A stretch of 64,000 bases of DNA from positions 248,001 through 312,000 of the forward strand of contig BLAL01000006.1 in NCBI GenBank assembly GCA_015698045.1, read 5' to 3'. This document shows positions 48,598-58,189 of this stretch, piece after piece; position 1 is the stretch's first letter; every line of letters begins with the position of its first letter. The notes beneath the pieces were generated by a model, which ran no database searches, had not been told where the DNA came from, and saw nothing but the letters and a program-made list of their open reading frames with translations. Origin of the DNA: Rhizophagus clarus. Taxonomy: Eukaryota > Glomeromycota > Glomeromycetes > Glomerales > Glomeraceae. Both the position numbers and the translations under genes were made by a program.

Positions 48598-49930
48598 CAC
48601 TCCCCGACCAAAAGTCTCCGACCACTTTAAAACCGGAAAAAAATACACCAACTTCAACATTTAATTTCTTAATGATTTATAAATAAACATTGTAAAAAAT
48701 TTATATAGTTTTATTCAGAAAAACGTGAATTTTATTAATATCTAGTTGGATTTCCGTGGCTATCTAATACAGCTTGAACCCTCCTTGGCAAACTTTCAAC
48801 TAAATTTGTTAAAATTTCGGGTTCGATTTTATTCCATTCCTCCTCCAAGATTACCATTAATTCCTCAATATTTTTTGGATGAGGTTTGTGTTCCCGGACT
48901 CTCCTTTCCAAAACATCCCACAAATGTTCAATTGGGTTAAGGTCCGGGCTCTGTGCAGGCCATGGAAAGTCTATTATCGAATTATCCTCTTTCCATTGTT
49001 TAACCGTTCTTGCTCTATGCACTGGGGCATTGTCATCTTGAAAAATATATTGTGAATTGTTTTCTAAACTATTATAGAAGGGTAAAAAAGTGTTTTCTAA
49101 TATTTCCATATATACAGAAGCATTAATACTACCAGAAACTTGGATTAAAGGACCAATTTTATCTTTCGCAAAACACCCCCATACCATAACACCTTGGTTT
49201 CCGGATTTTACAGTTGGAATCAAGCAATCCACATCATATTTTTCATGTGGTTTACGCCAAACCCAGTGGTGTGCATCATTTTGGAATATCATAAAGCGGG
49301 ATTCATCACTCCAAATGATAAAATTCCACTCATCATCCCAATCTCTTCTTTCACGGCACCATTCTAGTCTTTTTTTACGATTTGCTTCAGAAACAAATGG
49401 TTTTCTCTTTCCAGCTCGTCCAAAAAAACCCTCAGAGTGTAAAGTACGTTTTATAGTATTAGAGGATACTGAAATTGATAAAGATTCACTAAATTTTTTT
49501 GTCATTTCCTCTAGTGATTGTTGCTGGTCTTCCTTAAGTGTTCTTACAAGTTGTCTAACGTTTCTTTCTGTGAGTTTTAGTGGCCTTCCCGAACGTGAAG
49601 AAGCTGTAATTTGTCCTGAATTTTTGTACCTCGTTATAGTATCATGGATAGTGCTTTTAGGGTGCCCAAGAATTTCCCCAATATTTCGTTCACTATGACC
49701 TCCTTTCCAGAGACCAATAATCTCTCCTCGCTCAAACTCAGTAAGTTCACGTCTTTGGGACATTATAAAAATATATTTTTTTTTTTTATTTTCGGATAAC
49801 TGAAAACAAGAGCTTCATGGGAAAAAAAATTTTATATGTTTATATTTAATGGATTTGGCGTAAACAAACTTAATAGGTAATGATCGGCAATAAAAAAATC
49901 GGGTGGTCGGAGACTTTTGATCGGGGAGTG
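48598..49930 (-). mobile_element. complete Tc1/mariner element
   Basis: A 1333-bp element bounded by TA (48596-48597 and 49931-49932). The terminal inverted repeats match over about 28 bp with one mismatch: CACTCCCCGACCAAAAGTCT on the left and CACTCCCCGATCAAAAGTCT (reverse complement) on the right. One intact transposase gene lies inside. It sits within an exon-like segment of the plus-strand array; removing it restores a 46-nt segment matching its neighbours. Confidence 0.93.
48735..49763 (-). CDS. Tc1-type DDE transposase
   Basis: A single frame of 342 aa with a clear ATG. The N-terminus is a bipartite helix-turn-helix region (RGEIIGLWKGGHSERNIGEI, HPKSTIHDTITRYKNSG; then LTERNVRQLVRTLKE), which binds the terminal repeats. 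The catalytic core has WSDESRF (first Asp), QDDNAPVHRA (second Asp) and SPDLNPIEHLWDVLERR (Glu), with 34 residues between the second Asp and the Glu, i.e. DD34E, the Tc1 signature. Catalyses cut-and-paste transposition into TA. No stops or frameshifts, full usual length and well-matched ends: the element may be recently or currently active. Confidence 0.95.
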   Translation of the reverse strand: MSQRRELTEFERGEIIGLWKGGHSERNIGEILGHPKSTIHDTITRYKNSGQITASSRSGRPLKLTERNVRQLVRTLKEDQQQSLEEMTKKFSESLSISVSSNTIKRTLHSEGFFGRAGKRKPFVSEANRKKRLEWCRERRDWDDEWNFIIWSDESRFMIFQNDAHHWVWRKPHEKYDVDCLIPTVKSGNQGVMVWGCFAKDKIGPLIQVSGSINASVYMEILENTFLPFYNSLENNSQYIFQDDNAPVHRARTVKQWKEDNSIIDFPWPAQSPDLNPIEHLWDVLERRVREHKPHPKNIEELMVILEEEWNKIEPEILTNLVESLPRRVQAVLDSHGNPTRY

Positions 49931-49932
49931 TA

Positions 49933-50030
49933 CATAGATCATATTGAATCGAAATCGTAAGTAGTTTTTGATGTTGATGCTTCTTTGATTTAGGAACGCT
50001 GCTCACGTTCCTTTCTTTTCTTCTTTTATA
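49933..50030 (+). repeat. tandem intron-exon array, right part beyond Tc1
   Basis: Continues the array: the exon remainder ends GAAATC|GTAAGT (donor 49957), then an intron with GGAACGCTGCTCACGTTCC and a TTTTATAG acceptor at 50030. The following sequence starts CCCTATAAAAAA, like the end of the element at 57057, so the array is probably cut off by another insertion. Confidence 0.65.
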
Positions 50031-50780
50031 GCCCTATAAAAAAACTGGATACATTTTTAATAAGATTTTTATACGATTTTTTTCCTTAGAAATAACGTAT
50101 CACAATAGACCGTTGAAAAGATACGGAAAATTGCACAATTCCGTATCACTATAAATATGGTTTGGATACAGAATTTGCATGGAATGCATACGGAATTTAC
50201 ATGATTTAATCACTGTTTTACCATGAAATTTATATTATTGCTTATTAAATTTACTGTTTATATTACAATTTCCTGGATATGCGTTTTCTCCATTGTTTGA
50301 ACGCCATGTGCTACTATTTTTTATCTCGTAATTTTCATTTAAAGAAATGACACTACTATAAAAAATGTATCACAAAGAAACTGACAATCAATTGTTCAGT
50401 GATTTATACGCTGTTGAAAAATTACACGATAAGGATACAATGTCTACGAAATTAATAGTACAAGACAATACAGACCGTGGCTATAGAGTATTGGATTCTC
50501 TTCAGGAGTTTTGAGATTGTATCTGAGCAGTCACGGCGTTTCTCTGAAATAATATACGAGATTGCACCTCAGGCTCCGAAAATACAAGTGGGCTTCTTTT
50601 CTCATTCTCGTATCCCAAGTTGATATTCTTAGACAATTCCTTAGTGGAATACTAGAAGAATTTCGTAATGGTTATGGAGATAGCGCAAATGTCCTAAATC
50701 TCTGAGTAACCTTGTAATTACGGAAAAAAGTGGTCGGAATACTCTAGGCGTTTTTGGTCATATAATTATCATATACAACC
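50031..50780. other. intergenic with hairpin
   Basis: Begins CCCTATAAAAAA. A 12-bp imperfect hairpin lies at 50129-50156 (GATACGGA ... TCCGTATC). Short plus-strand protein-like pieces (VSQVDILRQFLSGILEEFR near 50610-50670) precede the degraded frame at 50792. Confidence 0.45.
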
Positions 50781-50791
50781 TACAACATTTT

Positions 50792-51985
50792 ATGTGGCTA
50801 ATCACAATGGAGCGAAGAAGTTTGCCGATAATGTCCGAATGCGGATGCCCAGAGACATTGGCCTCTCTTTCGACCCCTTCTTTACAATGTGTTCGTATCT
50901 TAGGATCTACCTATCTTAAACAATCCCTTTCCCCTCTTAGTCGATACTTAAGAACATCTGTTGATATTCATAGAAATGATCTTTTCATTAACAAATCTTT
51001 GGTTGTTTACTGCGTTGATAATCCTGGTCCAACATTAGACGATAACGTAAAAATAGACTGTGTTTCATTGATTTCATCACAAAGTGATATCTTTGATCAG
51101 AAAGAATGCCCAAAAGAGTTGTATAACGAAACCCATAATTGTAACATACAGAGTGATGCTGAAACTAAGGGCGGCCATGTTATTGGTTTTAGTGAAACTG
51201 GTTCTCCCCCACAGTTACCCAACAACGATTCTCTTCTAGTATCACAAAAATAGTTAATACATGAAATAACAACGGAAGATAATTCTATGGTAGCAAAAGA
51301 CACTAAACTTGAAAAGTGCATCAAAGAGACTATTATCACTTTATCGGTCTCCTCTCGAGAAAAATGTTTACAACTAGAAAAGATTCATGCCACGGTATTG
51401 GTACTTTAATAGTAGAAGAAAAATAAGACCTTTGCGGTTACGAGTTGACTATCAATTATAGGGATCTAAAACATATTTCTAGTTATGCCGTAACAAATCT
51501 ACGACAAAATCAGAATAATACTTACCCACAGACAAACGTCCACCGCATATGCGCAAAAGTAGAATCACACGACAAAATGTATATGTGAGGGAGCATACTG
51601 TAGCAAGAATGTTACCAACTCGTGCAATCCTAACAAAAATCCTCCGTTACTTGTTTCTAAAAATAGATTATGGTGGGAAAATATCACTTTCATTTGCTAT
51701 GTCGTGCTCAGAGAGGATGATGTCCAACAATGATTTGTTTGACATGCACAGCAAATCGGTATCTTCGCAGTCTTGCTCTTCTATCATCAAAAACAAAATA
51801 TACCAATTTAATCCCACATGAAACAATTACATTTCGTACATGGTCAACTGATTTATTACACTATGGATTCCAAGACAAGTTGATACCCGTATTTTCCTTG
51901 GAGTGTATTCATGACAGGAGCCCAATGTATTCTATTTATTACGTACTAGACATAATATATGTGTCAACCAAAATACGTTAATCCA
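50792..51985 (+). pseudogene. unidentified degraded coding sequence
   Basis: Several plus-strand open stretches of non-repetitive, protein-like composition. 50792-51253 reads ITMERRSLPIMSECGCPETL, SVDIHRNDLFINKSLVVYCV, DNPGPTLDDNVK and ends at a TAG, after which the same frame stays open for about 50 codons (EITTEDNSMVAKDTKLEKCI). Further pieces in other frames reach 51979 (FRTWSTDLLHYGFQDKLIPV, FSLECIHDRSPMYSIYYV). No domain or catalytic motif is recognised. Repeated frame breaks indicate an old pseudogene, perhaps of a transposon or gene fragment. Higher GC than its surroundings. Confidence 0.35.
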
Positions 51986-51989
51986 AAAA

Positions 51990-52402
51990 AAAAAAAAAAT
52001 AAGTCGATCCAAAATCATGAGGGTTTTTGTGTTTAGGGTAGGAGATGAATTTACTATAATTAGTATATTTTGAAAACAGTATATCAAGTTCAGAAGTACC
52101 TGATTAATCGCATGATCGATGGCTCGATCATCATGTGAAATAAGCGGATTTCTAATATCATAATCAGAATATCAGTCTTTCGGACTTTTAAAATGGACTT
52201 TTTTACTTTGCTTATTAATCTTTTAGAAGTATCTGCAGTATTACGTAATAATAAGCATTTTACTAGTCCTTCACGATATATTAAGCTCAAATCTGTTTAT
52301 CTTTTCGATAGTTTTATCATTCAAATTATTCGCAATTAATTTGAAATATTTTTTCTTTTTATCAAACTAAAGTCGATATTTATAAACAGGGAATTTTTAA
52401 AA
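51990..52402. other. upstream region of the 52.4-kb gene
   Basis: No coding region supported. A palindromic CGATCATG/CATGATCG stretch lies near 52110. Confidence 0.4.
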
Positions 52403-54903
52403 ATGAACACAAAGTATCTTGGTCAAGATAGTAAGTTCCATTTATTTCATATTTTTCCTATGTATTCTTACCACTCTCAAGAGTTAATATTCTTTATTTG
52501 GCCTTTTAGAGCTTATTGACTACCTTAAGGGGCAAAATAATTTATCGCGTTTATCTTATTATGGCTTTCTACTACATAACCGCAAGGTTATTATTAAATC
52601 AATATCATCCCCGGATACATGGGACAGTCTCAACAATATGTGGATAACTAAGTTTTTTAAGGAAGCGGAACAACTTTTTGACAAAGAAAGTTATCTTAAT
52701 TTAAAAAATAAGGTGCGTTGTTTATTTTGCAAATTGAGGGCAACTCCGGGTCGATTGCGATTGACTTTAGGAGAATTACTGTGTTGACAACTTGGTATCC
52801 ATCCCAAGTCCTCAATTCAGGCGCCCTAAGTTTGTCGTTAATAAAGGTCTTTTAATTCCGGAGGAGGAATTAAATACGTGCCTTCCTTTATTACTAAATT
52901 AAGTTAATGCACTACTAACGAGTCTCTTCTTTACAACAGGTCGATACTGAAAACAGGCGGTTAAATAATAAGATAAGAACCCTATGGGAAGAAATAATAG
53001 ATTTATACAAGAAACTCAACAAAGAAAATCACAATAATACTGGTAATACATTCACTCACACTCTGTCTTCGTCAAATATTGAATTATGTATTTACTTTTT
53101 TTGTATACAACGAAACTTTCAATGTAGGTCGTAAAAGAAAGTGTTCCAAAAGTAGTAGTGTAGATCCTCTTGTAGAAACTATAGAAATTTCAAGTGATGA
53201 TGAATCAGAAATATATTCTGAAATTAATAATAATGAGTACAAGGATAATCTAGAAGTCGAGTTTGAAGTCGGACCAAGCATCACTACTACCAAATTTAAA
53301 TCAAAGAAAAGGACTTCTAACTCAGTATACCCCACTGAAGATAGCCCTATGGAAACTTGGATATTGCCTTCTGGAAAATCGGCAGTTGACGTAATTAGTG
53401 GCCCTTCTTCTTTGTATAAATCTCAGTAAGTTTTTAGATCACTATTTTCTTTTCCCTTTGCCTTTCAATCCAACCTATATTCATTTTACATAGCCCATCA
53501 CATATGGGGATTATACGACTTGGAACGAAGATTCAACAGCCAGGGTGGATTGGGAACGATGACTGGGAGTATTTACAAGAAAGCGTTGAATATCCCAAGG
53601 ATTCACTAGGCCAGACGTGATGAAACTTTTTAACGATTTACTAGAAACAGTAATTATTTAAGAAAACTCTCGATAATGCACTAGTGTATATTTAATTCTA
53701 ATGATTAACTAATTTCAGAGATCCCCCGCAGAATACTCGGAATGTCTTTACAACGTGAAATTCGATGCAAAAAATAAACAAATGGCATTTGTTGTAAATG
53801 TACTTCGATGGTTGTAAGTATTTTGTATAACGATGTTATTTAATTTTATTATTGCTCTGATCATCACTAATTTATTTTAATATTAAGTGCGGATGTAGTT
53901 TTCAATCCCACGAGCGCGTTCCACTGTCCTTGTGAACAAGAGTCTATTTTGGGATCACTTTTAGTGCATCCCATTTTACAATACGTCTCAAACATTTATA
54001 ACAAACATGTTTATATTCCGTATGTTTCAGATTTTCATATCAAATGTTTTTCACTTTTAATGATTGAAATTTATATTGCTTTCTGAAATAGGGGAGAATT
54101 CTACCTTCAAGCAAGTGCAAATCAGCGCTTGATTCGACGTAGTCTTAAGCCTGAGGACAATAAACCACTAGGTCTTAAAATTGATGGGGTTTTTGAATCT
54201 ACTTACTCTACTGGTAATAAATCGGTAGAATTTGGAATGATAGAGATGTCCGGGGGGTATAATACCGATGATTTTCCTCGATACCTAAAAGACCATGTTC
54301 GTGGATGCTGGGGTATGCGAGACATTCTCAACAACATTGCAACGATGCTACCATGCGGTGATTATAAGGTTATGAGGCAACTTCGCACATGGTTTCTTCA
54401 TACACATGGTAAGTGAAGCGAAGTGTGAACTTTTAACTTTTCAATAATTATTAAACCAAATGTCTACATTTACTAGGACTAGATGTTCAACTTTGGGGAA
54501 TAGACATTCCTGTTAAGAAAGTTTACCGTATGTTTCTCCTTGGTACCTTCCGGTTCCCAATCAATTGGGAGGATCATTACGAACTTATGCATGCGCTACC
54601 AATATTATGGAATTTCGGAGTAAGTTTATTATTATTCTTGGTTTTTTATAATGAAGCATCTAATTTCTGATCTTTTTTACACAGAAAGGATTAAGTGACT
54701 CTGCTGAAGTACTCGAAAATTTAAAGAAATCACACAATCGCAATTCAATCTCATCCTCTAAAACTTTAGCATTAAAAACATATATTCGGCATATAAAACA
54801 ATCTCCAAAAAAACCAATTGGCAAAAAGGCGCGTACTATTAATCCAATGAAGCGTGAACAGCTTGAGGATCCTCCTTCCCCTTCACCTGTTTTTATTAGT
54901 TAG
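52403..54903 (+). CDS. ten-exon protein, PD-(D/E)XK-like core
   Basis: Exons 52403-52430, 52510-52712, 52940-53042, 53128-53425, 53610-53649, 53719-53813, 53888-54019, 54092-54408, 54477-54619 and 54685-54903 total 1578 nt, 525 aa, all in phase. Residues 1-110 match the N-terminal module of the bromodomain gene (MNTKYLGQDKLIDYL, SYYGFLL, FFKEAEQLFD, LWEEIIDLYKK) with two shared intron positions. Then a basic/acidic Ser-rich linker (GRKRKCSKSSS, EISSDDESEIYSE). The C-terminal half has PDVMKLFNDLL, ADVVFNPTSAFHCPCEQES, then LKIDGVFES...EFGMIEMSGG (an Asp and a Glu arranged as in PD-(D/E)XK folds, the usual Lys not evident), CWGMRDIL, a DIPVKKVYRM strand and a basic tail SPKKPIGKKART. It resembles a large family of unnamed glomeromycotan proteins. 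An alternative acceptor at 53493 opens a longer exon but breaks the frame. Function unknown; nuclease descent is a weak structural inference. Confidence 0.72.
52713..52939 (+). other. conserved second intron, copy 2
   Basis: Intron (GTGCGT...CAG, 227 bp) homologous to 4752-4984. Shared blocks: TTTTGCAAA near the start, GAATTACTG, a TCCATCCCAAGTC...TTCAGGC block, TTTGTCGTT-A-TAAAGGTC, and ATTCCGGAGGAGGAATTA with one difference. An open stretch inside reads FVVNKGLLIPEEELN, but the equivalent in copy 1 has a stop. Confidence 0.75.
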
Positions 54904-54909
54904 TATATT

Positions 54910-55650
54910 TTTTTTTTTTAGTGAATCGCAAAAAAAAATCTTAATATGTAATAATCTTAATATGTAATATTAAAATTTCGTCAGAAGAATAATAAATATG
55001 CATATATGCAATTTAATCTACTACTATTTTTATCATGATTGAATAGCAGTTCCAATCAAATTTTTTGACAGAGCTCTTTATCCCTATTTATTAACCTATT
55101 TTGGTATTACACTGCAGGATAGTACCCACTGTAAAAAAAGAGGTCAATTTATAGCGGGTGCAACATTTTATAATGTCGAATCAACATGTGATTTGTAAAA
55201 TTTACTCAGTATGGCACCAAAAATTTTTTCTACATTTCGGCCAGAATTACGAAACTTGGCCAGAATTAGGAAATTAACTGTGTGATGAATATGGTGTAAG
55301 TGTGTGACAAATAAGTTTTTGAACACCGGAAACATGAAATACAAAAAGAAACTATATTGTCTTCTCTTTAGCCAGAGAAAGATATAGAGAAAATTATATT
55401 CAAAGGTAAAGATAGAGATTAAAGTTCTTTTTTTTAACGCAACTCACTTGTTATTCTGTTTTTGGTCAGACTTTTATTTTCTCCATTCCATAGAATTGTT
55501 ACTAGGAAAGAAAAAAGTAAGCGAAGTGAAATTACCCACCCGGTGGCAAAAAATTTAATAATAAGTATTCTATAAGCATCAGAACATTTTCTTTATTCGG
55601 TTGTTATTATCTCGTTATAATTTTTATAATAGAAGAGGACTATGTAAAAA
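54910..55650. other. intergenic, nothing recognised
   Basis: AT-rich spacer between the ten-exon gene and the kinase pseudogene. No supported feature. Confidence 0.45.
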
Positions 55651-56211
55651 ATAAGGCAATGGCGTTAAGCTTCTCTACCGAAAATTATCGGAAAATGTTT
55701 AAACAACTCGATAAGTTAGGAGAAGGATCATACGGGAGTGTGTGGAAAGTAAGTCTCTACAATAATTCATATCCACGTTTACCCTTCAGGTATGACGCAA
55801 GTTTATATTTAACTACTGTAGGCATTTCATTTATTGGATGGCAAAAGCTACGCTGTTAAAAAAATCGATATTCGTAAGACTGGAATGTAGCACTGGTTTG
55901 TTGTATAAGTTATGTCATTTTTGTTAAATTATTTGTTGCTAACATTTATCTTTAGTAAATATATTACGGACTGAACTTTTAGGTTCTCAAGGAAGCTAAA
56001 GCGCTTGCCAAACTTGAACACCCGAATCATTGTAAAGTATTTTTCTTTCTGGTTACAATGCCCTGAAAATGATTGGACAGATCTTACCTCCACAGAATTC
56101 ATCCAAATGGGATTGTGTTTGACTACTCTCAAAAAGGTTCTGGTAAAACATGACAATCTGATCAATTCGCATTTTAATGTCAAAGTATCTTATGGGATTA
56201 TGAAAGGAGTA

Positions 56212-56592
56212 CCGTATTCTCCCGATTTTAAGCACCACCCGAATTTAAGCACCACCCCGACTTTTGACCAAAATACTTGAAAAACAAAAATAAGCACCAC
56301 CTCAGATTTTAATTTTTCTTTATTAAATTTCATATTTTATTCAAAATAAACTTTATTTACAATTCATCATTTCAATTTCTCTTTCATCATGTATCATCGC
56401 AATTTCGCAATTATATATATAGAACACGATAAAAAATTATTGGGATACACAAGTACAAAAATTCCGATGTGTAAAAATGTGAAAAAAAAAGAATTTTAAG
56501 TAAAAAAAAATACTTCCGAATTTAGGCACCACCCCCAACTTTAGCCGGAATTTTCCTTCAAAAATGTGGTGCTTAAAATCGGAAGAATACGG
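56212..56592. mobile_element. MITE in kinase pseudogene, TA target site
   Basis: A 381-bp element with inverted ends CCGTATTCTCCCGATTTTAA (left) and CCGTATTCTTCCGATTTTAA (right, reverse complement), continuing GCACCAC on both sides, one mismatch in 27. Flanked by TA. The word TTTAAGCACCACC repeats inside each end. Non-coding. Confidence 0.85.
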
Positions 56593-57056
56593 TAAGTGCC
56601 TAATAATTTTCAACTACCTATGCTTCATAACGATTGAACATACATGTTTTGTTTGAACGTTACCATAAGTAACTAATAAGTCAACTTATTCTATTAGGTT
56701 GAGTATATCCATGATAAGAAACTAGTTCATCGAGACTTAAAGGCGGATAATATTTTTTTATAGGAAACCACTAATAATGAATTTATGTCAAAAATTGGTG
56801 ATTTTGGTTTGGTAAAATCCGGGAGGCCAATGGTAACACTTATTTTTGTAATTTTTCATTGTCTTACATGTGATAAAAATATTTATATGTTTTAAACTTT
56901 ACATATTATACTGTAGCATATTGAAGCTTTTACTAAGAAATCTGATATTTTTGATCTCAGACTTATATTACAAGACTTGTATTTTCCTGGTAAAGATTTA
57001 GATGATTTATATGTACTAAAGGTACGGGCTGATTGTGGTGATATGGTGGTAAGGTG

Positions 57057-57705
57057 CCCTATAAAAAATAAGTGTCCGGATAATGTCCAGAAAATGTCCA
57101 GAAAAATTGTCTAAATAATTGTCCGGAAATTCTGGACACTGTGTGTCCGGAAACTGTTCCGAAAACACTGCATTTTCGGGATATTAGGAAATTGTCCTGA
57201 AATTGTCCGGAAATGTATTTTCGTAAAATTTTGCCATAAAAGATGATCAATGGATAGATGATCATCATTATTCCTCAACCCAAAATTTTTATATCATAGA
57301 TATATAGTATTTTTGCCTGCTCTGCAATTTTAATTAGTACGACAGAAAAGATTTTGAATGTCAGTTTTGTGATTTTTGCATTTTTTTACAAAATTAATTT
57401 ATCTTTTTTTGGAAATAGTATCCAGAATTTGTCCTGAACTTTTTCATGTCCGGAATTTGTCTATCTGGTTTTTTACTATGTCCAGAATTTGTCCAGGTTT
57501 AACTGTCCAGAATTTGTCCAAAATTTTATACCGAACAAATACTGGACGAATTCTGGACAAAGTTAGGACATGTCAAAATTTTAAGTATCAGAAGTGTGTC
57601 AGACATGTACCAAAAAAGTGGACATTTTCCAGACACATCAGATTTATTCCAGACATTTTCCAGACATTTTTGATAACATTTTCCGGACATTTATTTTTTA
57701 TAGGG
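57057..57705. mobile_element. MITE, CCCTATAAAA termini
   Basis: A 649-bp element with inverted ends CCCTATAAAAAATAAGTGTC (left) and CCCTATAAAAAATAAATGTC (right, reverse complement), both followed by CGGA, with GTG on both sides (57054-57056 and 57706-57708; a possible 3-bp duplication). The interior is packed with TGTCCGGAA/TGTCCAGAA words in both orientations, which may be transposase-binding subterminal repeats. Superfamily uncertain; 3-bp duplications occur in CACTA and PIF/Harbinger elements. Confidence 0.8.
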
Positions 57706-58189
57706 GTGATTTGTACATATGAGTATATTTAAATGAAGTAAATAAATAAACAATAAATTACTTTTTTCCTGTGATTCAAAATTAAACCCTCATTTAGGTA
57801 GAACTAATTGACCAAATGACTGGTAATCGTCCGCAAGCAACAATAATCCTTGCATCCAACATATTTAATATGTTAACTGATGCTCACTCCGAAGCTCATA
57901 TAACAAAAATCAACTCGTTGAAAAAGAAGTTAAATCATTGGAACAAGAAAACGCTACTTACGCTACTTTAAAACATGAATATGAAGTTAAAATAAACTTA
58001 TTGGAAGAGAAGATTAAATTGTTGGAACAGAAAATTAAATCAATGGGAACAGGAAGGTGCATTAAAATAAAGAATATCATTTTACACAGGTACAAAGAGG
58101 TAAATTATTGTAATGAAATAACAAAGATAGTGATTACGCTTTCAAGGAGATACTTTTTTTCCTTTTCTCTTGGGCTCGTGAAATAAAGA

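Larger units (their letters stand above)
55659..58185 (+). pseudogene. eIF2alpha-kinase-like (PEK family) pseudogene
   Basis: Plus-strand kinase pieces in order. 55659-55747: MALSFSTENYRKMFKQLDKL, GEGSYGSVWK (ATP loop) with a good donor. About 55822-55880: LDGKSYAVKKIDIRKT (ATP lysine). About 55980-56200: EAKALAKLEHPNH, VKYFSFWLQCPEND, FIQMGLCLTTLKKVL. About 56700-56830: VEYIHDKKLVHRDLKADNIF, then a TAG, then KIGDFGLVKS. About 56918-57020: KSDIFDLRLILQDLYFPG. About 57799-57890: LIDQMTGNRPQATIIL. Last: a coiled coil KSLEQENATYATLKHEYEVK (57920-58040). F-IQM-LC-TTL, HRDLK-DN and the following SDIF-L-LIL-(E/D)LYFPG are typical of GCN2/PERK/PKR-type kinases, which phosphorylate eIF2alpha under stress. 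Damage: the TAG in the catalytic loop, at least two frame changes (after LEHPN; before the coiled coil) and MITEs at 56212 and 57057. The MITEs lie at or near intron positions, so they need not have been the cause. Confidence 0.72.

Noticed and set aside
49090..49698. Plus-strand frame of 202 codons inside Tc1
   Set aside because: Antisense shadow of the transposase gene.
53494..53609. Longer version of exon 5 in the 52.4-kb gene
   Set aside because: It reads through protein-like sequence but shifts the frame before PDVMKLFNDLL; using the CACTAG acceptor at 53609 keeps all ten exons in phase.
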